A DNA stretch of 18,931 nt from GCA-2730975 sp937893275 (lineage in GTDB: Bacteria; Verrucomicrobiota; Verrucomicrobiia; Opitutales; Seribacteraceae): contig CAXAHJ010000079.1 in NCBI GenBank assembly GCA_963968595.1, forward strand, positions 1 to 18,931. The letters are read 5' to 3'. A program made the position numbers and the translations under genes. Under the pieces are notes generated by a model. It had not been told where the DNA came from and searched no databases. It saw nothing but the letters and a program-made list of their open reading frames with translations. Shown in pieces: positions 15,569 to 18,931 of the stretch (within the stretch, counting starts at the first letter, position 1; each line of letters begins with the position of its first letter).

Positions 15569-16492
15569 ATGAAATTCTTGCATACATGGTTCCTCGTTGG
15601 CTTCGTTTGGGTTGTGTCCCTTCAAGCCGCTTCGAAATCCTTGTATGAAAAGGGTGGGGGCTTCGCTCCCGACGAGCGGGTGCTCTATAAGAAGGCGTTT
15701 GGCAAAAAGGAAAAGACAGCAGAGGAACTTCACCTTGAGTTCTTTTATCCCGACGGGTTTGCCAAGACCGATTCACGGCCTTGCATCGTGTTCTTCTTCG
15801 GCGGTGGGTGGACCGGCGGAAGCACCAGTCAGTTCTATCCACAAGCCGAGTACCTGGCCTCCCGGGGGATGGTGGCCATTTGCGCCCAGTACCGGCGTTC
15901 CTTGAAGAAAGCGAAACCCGTTTGGTGCGTGGAGGATGCCCGGTCCAGCGTACGTTACCTTCGCAAGCATGCGTCTGCCTTAGGATTGGATCCTAAGCGG
16001 ATCGCCGCGGGAGGTGGGTCCGCGGGTGGGCACCTGGCCGCCGCCACCGCAACCATCAGCGCCTTTGATTGCCCGGACGACGACCTGACGGTTTCGGCCG
16101 TTCCCAATGCCTTGGTTCTTTTCAATCCGGTCTTCGACAATAGCCCCAAGGGGTATGGTCACGATCGGCTGGGAGATGACTACAAGCGCTTTTCCCCGAT
16201 CGACAACCTCGATGGCAAGCAACCGCCCACCATCGTGTTCCTCGGTGATCGCGACAAGCATTTGCCGGTGGCTTCGGCCAAGCGCTACGAAAGTACCATG
16301 AAGGCTAAGGGAAATGTTTGCAAAACCTGCATCTACGAGGGCAAGGGCCACGGGTTCTTCAACCTGCACAAGAACGGTCGGGATTCCTTTGTCGTCACCA
16401 TGACGGAGGCGGATCAATTTCTGATTGGCTTGGGCTTCCTCCAAGGCAAGCCCCGGGTCGAGGCCTGGTTACTGGCGGAGGAAAAGAAATAG
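15569..16492 (+). CDS. Secreted alpha/beta-hydrolase esterase (BD-FAE/acetyl-esterase type)
   Basis: This 307-residue protein has a signal peptide (MKFLHTWFLVGFVWVVSLQA). It carries the complete set of an HSL/BD-FAE-like esterase: oxyanion-hole segment FFFGGGWTGG (Gly-Gly-Gly-Trp with Phe in place of the usual His), AQYRR with VEDARSSVRYLRKHA, nucleophile elbow G149-G-S151-A-G153 followed by GHLA, acid D229 (GDRDKHLP), and catalytic H261 in GKGHGFFN. Such enzymes remove acetyl or other acyl groups from sugars. In the sulfatase operon, deacetylation of a sulfated polysaccharide or its fragments fits, but the substrate is inferred. A 56 bp pyrimidine-rich spacer lies upstream, and the ATG follows CCCTTTTCCCC with no Shine-Dalgarno. 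The next gene starts 5 bp after its stop. Confidence 0.88.
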   Translation: MKFLHTWFLVGFVWVVSLQAASKSLYEKGGGFAPDERVLYKKAFGKKEKTAEELHLEFFYPDGFAKTDSRPCIVFFFGGGWTGGSTSQFYPQAEYLASRGMVAICAQYRRSLKKAKPVWCVEDARSSVRYLRKHASALGLDPKRIAAGGGSAGGHLAAATATISAFDCPDDDLTVSAVPNALVLFNPVFDNSPKGYGHDRLGDDYKRFSPIDNLDGKQPPTIVFLGDRDKHLPVASAKRYESTMKAKGNVCKTCIYEGKGHGFFNLHKNGRDSFVVTMTEADQFLIGLGFLQGKPRVEAWLLAEEKK

Positions 16493-16497
16493 GGATC

Positions 16498-18018
16498 ATG
16501 GGAATGCCACGATCGCTCACTTTAGCTTCACTGTTTGCCTGCCTATTGTTCGGCTGGCTGCACCTCCATGCCGGCAAGCCGAACATTGTCCTGATCTTGG
16601 CGGACGACGTCGGGGCCGACATGTTTTCCTGCTACGGCCAGAAAGGGTCGGCCAAGACCCCCAACGTCGATCGCATCGCCAACGAAGGGGTACGTTTTCG
16701 GACCTGCTTCGCCCCCGCCATTTGCGCCCCCTCGCGAGCCCTCTTGATGACCGGTGTCTACGCCAACAGCACGGGAGTGTTTCGCAACGACATGTGGGCC
16801 TTCGATTCGCGGGGCAAATTGTTCACCGACCGTCCCAGTTGGTCCAAGCTTTTGCAGCAGGGCGGATACGTCACCGCGGTTGCGGGTAAGTGGCACTGCG
16901 GAGCAAGGGAGCCTTGGGACGAGCACGTCGGCTTCGACGAGTACTGCCTGTGGGAAGGGCCGGATAAGATAAAGTCTCATTTCGGTGAGGACCCGATCGC
17001 CTCCGGGGCACGCAAGGATTTGAATCTTTCGGACACCCGCTACTGGTATCCGTCGACCGTGCAGAACGGGAAATATTTGAAAGTGGCCAAGGATGGGTTC
17101 GGTCCGGATCAGCGGTGCGACTTCCTGATGGGTTTCATGGAGCGCATGACGAAGCAGAAGAAACCCTTCGTGGCCTATTGGCCGACGGTCATTCCGCATG
17201 GTCCCTATTCCACCACGCCCGACCACGGCAAGCCCATGGACATCGAGTTGAAGAAGCCGAACCCCAAGGGATTGAGCAAGGAGGCGCGGGCGCGTGTCAT
17301 GAATCATTACAATGAGAAGCAGGCCCAGCGCTTCATCTACCTGATCGAGTACATGGACAAGTTGATCGGCAAGCTCATGGCCAAGGCCGAGGACCTCGAA
17401 ATTCATGAGAACACCTACTTCATCTTTTGTGCCGACAACGGCACTGCCAACACGGCCAAGGATCGTGGCGTGGAACGCGGGGTGCATGTGCCCTACGTGG
17501 TGTGCGGTCCCGGGATCAAGCGCCTCGGGGCAACCAACCAGTTGACCGATTTCGCGGACGTTGCCCCCACCTTGCTGGAGATGGCGGGTATCCCCATACC
17601 CAAGGAGGTGTCCTTCGACGGCCAAAGCCAGCTACCCTTTCTCACCGGCAAGACCAAGACCCATCGCGAATGGATCTATGCTTACACCGGATCCGTCCAG
17701 GTGCTGCGCACCAAGCATCACCTGCTGGAGGCTAGGTCTCCCTTGCTCGGCAAGCCGAAGGGTCGCTTCTATTTCACCGGCGAGAGGCGTTTTGGTCGCG
17801 GCTACAAACGGGCCGAGGATGACCCCGCCCATGCTCCCGCCCTTTCCCTGCTGCGTCAGGTAGTGGATGACTTGCCCTCGCACTTGGAGGAGGACCACCC
17901 CTTCTGGGAGTCGAAGTACGGCAAGCGCTGGCTGCAAAACAACCCGGACCGCAGCGAGCTCGCCAGGAAGCAACTTTACAACCATCCTGATTATTCACGC
18001 TACGATGAATCCGATTAA
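16498..18018 (+). CDS. Secreted arylsulfatase-type sulfatase (CAPSR)
   Basis: The ATG at 16498, 5 bp after the esterase stop, starts a signal peptide (MGMPRSLTLASLFACLLFGW); an in-frame ATG at 16504 is also possible. The upstream in-frame extension overlaps the esterase and was rejected. The 506-residue enzyme has D36/D37 (LADDVGADMFSCYG), formylglycine motif C76-A-P-S-R80 before LLMTGVYANSTGVF, GKWHCG (K131, H133), VIPHGPYS, D313/N314 (CADNGTAN), K321 and GVHVPYVVCGPG. DFADVAPTLLEMAG is the usual final core segment. All catalytic positions are present, so it should be active after maturation. Its last 14 bases overlap the start of the next sulfatase, a sign of translational coupling. G/C at third positions is visibly higher than in the cytochrome pair at the left of the window. 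Confidence 0.93.
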   Translation: MGMPRSLTLASLFACLLFGWLHLHAGKPNIVLILADDVGADMFSCYGQKGSAKTPNVDRIANEGVRFRTCFAPAICAPSRALLMTGVYANSTGVFRNDMWAFDSRGKLFTDRPSWSKLLQQGGYVTAVAGKWHCGAREPWDEHVGFDEYCLWEGPDKIKSHFGEDPIASGARKDLNLSDTRYWYPSTVQNGKYLKVAKDGFGPDQRCDFLMGFMERMTKQKKPFVAYWPTVIPHGPYSTTPDHGKPMDIELKKPNPKGLSKEARARVMNHYNEKQAQRFIYLIEYMDKLIGKLMAKAEDLEIHENTYFIFCADNGTANTAKDRGVERGVHVPYVVCGPGIKRLGATNQLTDFADVAPTLLEMAGIPIPKEVSFDGQSQLPFLTGKTKTHREWIYAYTGSVQVLRTKHHLLEARSPLLGKPKGRFYFTGERRFGRGYKRAEDDPAHAPALSLLRQVVDDLPSHLEEDHPFWESKYGKRWLQNNPDRSELARKQLYNHPDYSRYDESD

Positions 18019-18931
18019 ACAACTGTCTTTCGCTTTTCTTGTCTGCCTGACGGCGTGGTCTGCTTCTGGCGAGACTTTGCCCAACATGGTGTTCCTGATG
18101 ACGGATGACCAGGGATGGGGGGACGTCGGTTACAACGGGCATCCCAAGATCAAGACCCCGCACCTCGACGATATGGCCAAGACCGGCATGCGCTTCGACC
18201 GTTTCTATGCGGGCGGCTCGGTTTGCAGCCCGACCCGGGCGTCCTGCATGACTGGGCGCTGCAATTGGCGGGTCAGTATAAACGACCCCTCGCGGGCGGA
18301 CGAGGAGCACCTGCCCAAGGAGGAAATCACGTTACCCGAGGCCTTGAAGGAAAAAGGCTACGCAACCGGCCATTTCGGGAAGTGGCATCTCGGTGGCTTC
18401 GACGAGAAGATGGCGAAAGGCCCGGTGCACGTCATGCCTCCTTGGAAGGCGGGGTTCGACGAATGCTTCTCCACCTTCAACGTCTTGGTGACCCACGACC
18501 CCTACGCCAAGATCGGCAAGCACGGCATCGAGGGTAGCTATTGGCACAATGGCCGCAACATACCGTTCGAGGAAGGCCAGAAGGATCCCACCTTGCGGGG
18601 TGACGACGCAGCCATCGTGATGAACAAGGCGATCCCCTTCATTCGCGAGCAGGCCAAGGCAAAGAAGCCCTTCCTCGCCGTGATTTGGTTCCACAACGTT
18701 CACACTCCGCTGGGCAAGAACCCCGAGCTGATGAAGCAATACGCGGACTGTTCGGTCAAGGAGCAGATCTACTATAGCAACATCACCGCGGTGGACACCC
18801 AGGTGGGGGCCTTGCGCAAGGCGCTCCGCGAGTTCAGCGTGGCCGAGGACACTATGGTTTGGTTCACCAGCGACAACGGCCCCAACCTGAAGGCCAAGAA
18901 GGACATTATGTACGGCAAGGCCCAGGGAGGT
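18005..18931 (+). CDS. Secreted arylsulfatase-type sulfatase (CSPTR), C-terminus cut by window end
   Basis: From the ATG at 18005 the frame stays open to the right edge, giving 309 residues of an incomplete protein. A signal peptide (MNPIKQLSFAFLVCLTAWSA) is followed by D34/D35 (MTDDQGWGDVGYNGHP), formylglycine motif C74-S-P-T-R78, GKWHLGG (K126, H128), WFHNVHTPLG and D290/N291 (TSDNGPN). All motifs expected in this part of an arylsulfatase A-type enzyme are present; the C-terminal sub-domain lies outside the window. It overlaps the previous gene by 14 nt and is therefore in the same operon, which continues to the right. Its signature equals that of the 7290 sulfatase, but the sequences around it differ, so it is not a recent duplicate. 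Confidence 0.9.
   Translation, partial: MNPIKQLSFAFLVCLTAWSASGETLPNMVFLMTDDQGWGDVGYNGHPKIKTPHLDDMAKTGMRFDRFYAGGSVCSPTRASCMTGRCNWRVSINDPSRADEEHLPKEEITLPEALKEKGYATGHFGKWHLGGFDEKMAKGPVHVMPPWKAGFDECFSTFNVLVTHDPYAKIGKHGIEGSYWHNGRNIPFEEGQKDPTLRGDDAAIVMNKAIPFIREQAKAKKPFLAVIWFHNVHTPLGKNPELMKQYADCSVKEQIYYSNITAVDTQVGALRKALREFSVAEDTMVWFTSDNGPNLKAKKDIMYGKAQGG

Noticed and set aside
16318..16497. Upstream extension of the CAPSR sulfatase
   Set aside because: The extension overlaps the catalytic end of the esterase gene and would bury the signal peptide; the ATG at 16498 gives a normal export signal.
16543..17625. Long minus-strand open frame of 360 codons
   Set aside because: It lies entirely antisense to a sulfatase with all catalytic motifs; its translation shows no signal peptide or family motif and is rich in residues expected from mirrored codons.

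Overview
The window reads as a chromosomal segment from a member of the PVC group, most likely a marine Verrucomicrobiota or Planctomycetota bacterium. Three things suggest this: a secreted planctomycete-type cytochrome c (DUF1592/1588/1585) paired with a Tat-exported DUF1552 protein, a secreted ThuA-like protein next to a PQQ-type beta-propeller, and a dense run of secreted sulfatases. Almost every protein carries an N-terminal export signal, and most start codons lack an obvious Shine-Dalgarno sequence. The exact phylum is inferred, not shown.

Layout. Positions 1-703 (minus strand) hold the N-terminal part of an exported PQQ-like beta-propeller protein that runs off the left edge. It is divergent from a ThuA-like protein (913-1683). 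After a 203 bp, A/T-rich gap come the diheme-motif DUF1592-type protein (1887-4070) and, 9 bp later, its usual partner of the DUF1552 family (4080-5471). After a 170 bp gap with one small hairpin comes the first sulfatase (5642-7171), then a 118 bp gap.

From 7290 to the right edge, nine genes follow on the plus strand with junctions of 2, 7, 7, 2, 21, 56, 5 and -14 nt, so they probably form one transcription unit. In order they are: sulfatase with a C-terminal extra domain, tandem-duplicated esterase, SMP-30-like beta-propeller, sulfatase, YafK/DpaA-like L,D-transpeptidase-fold lipoprotein, sulfatase with a non-canonical CSQSR motif, BD-FAE/acetyl-esterase-type hydrolase, sulfatase, and a sulfatase cut by the window end.

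How they may work together (inference). Six different sulfatases with different active-site signatures, plus three esterase catalytic domains, suit the stripping of sulfate and acyl esters from a complex, probably algal, polysaccharide in the periplasm or outside the cell. No glycoside hydrolase, polysaccharide lyase, sugar transporter or sulfatase-maturing enzyme (FGE or anSME) is in the window, so backbone cleavage, uptake and formylglycine formation must be encoded elsewhere. I see no tRNA, rRNA, CRISPR array, insertion sequence or phage gene, and no stretch over 300 bases without a gene.
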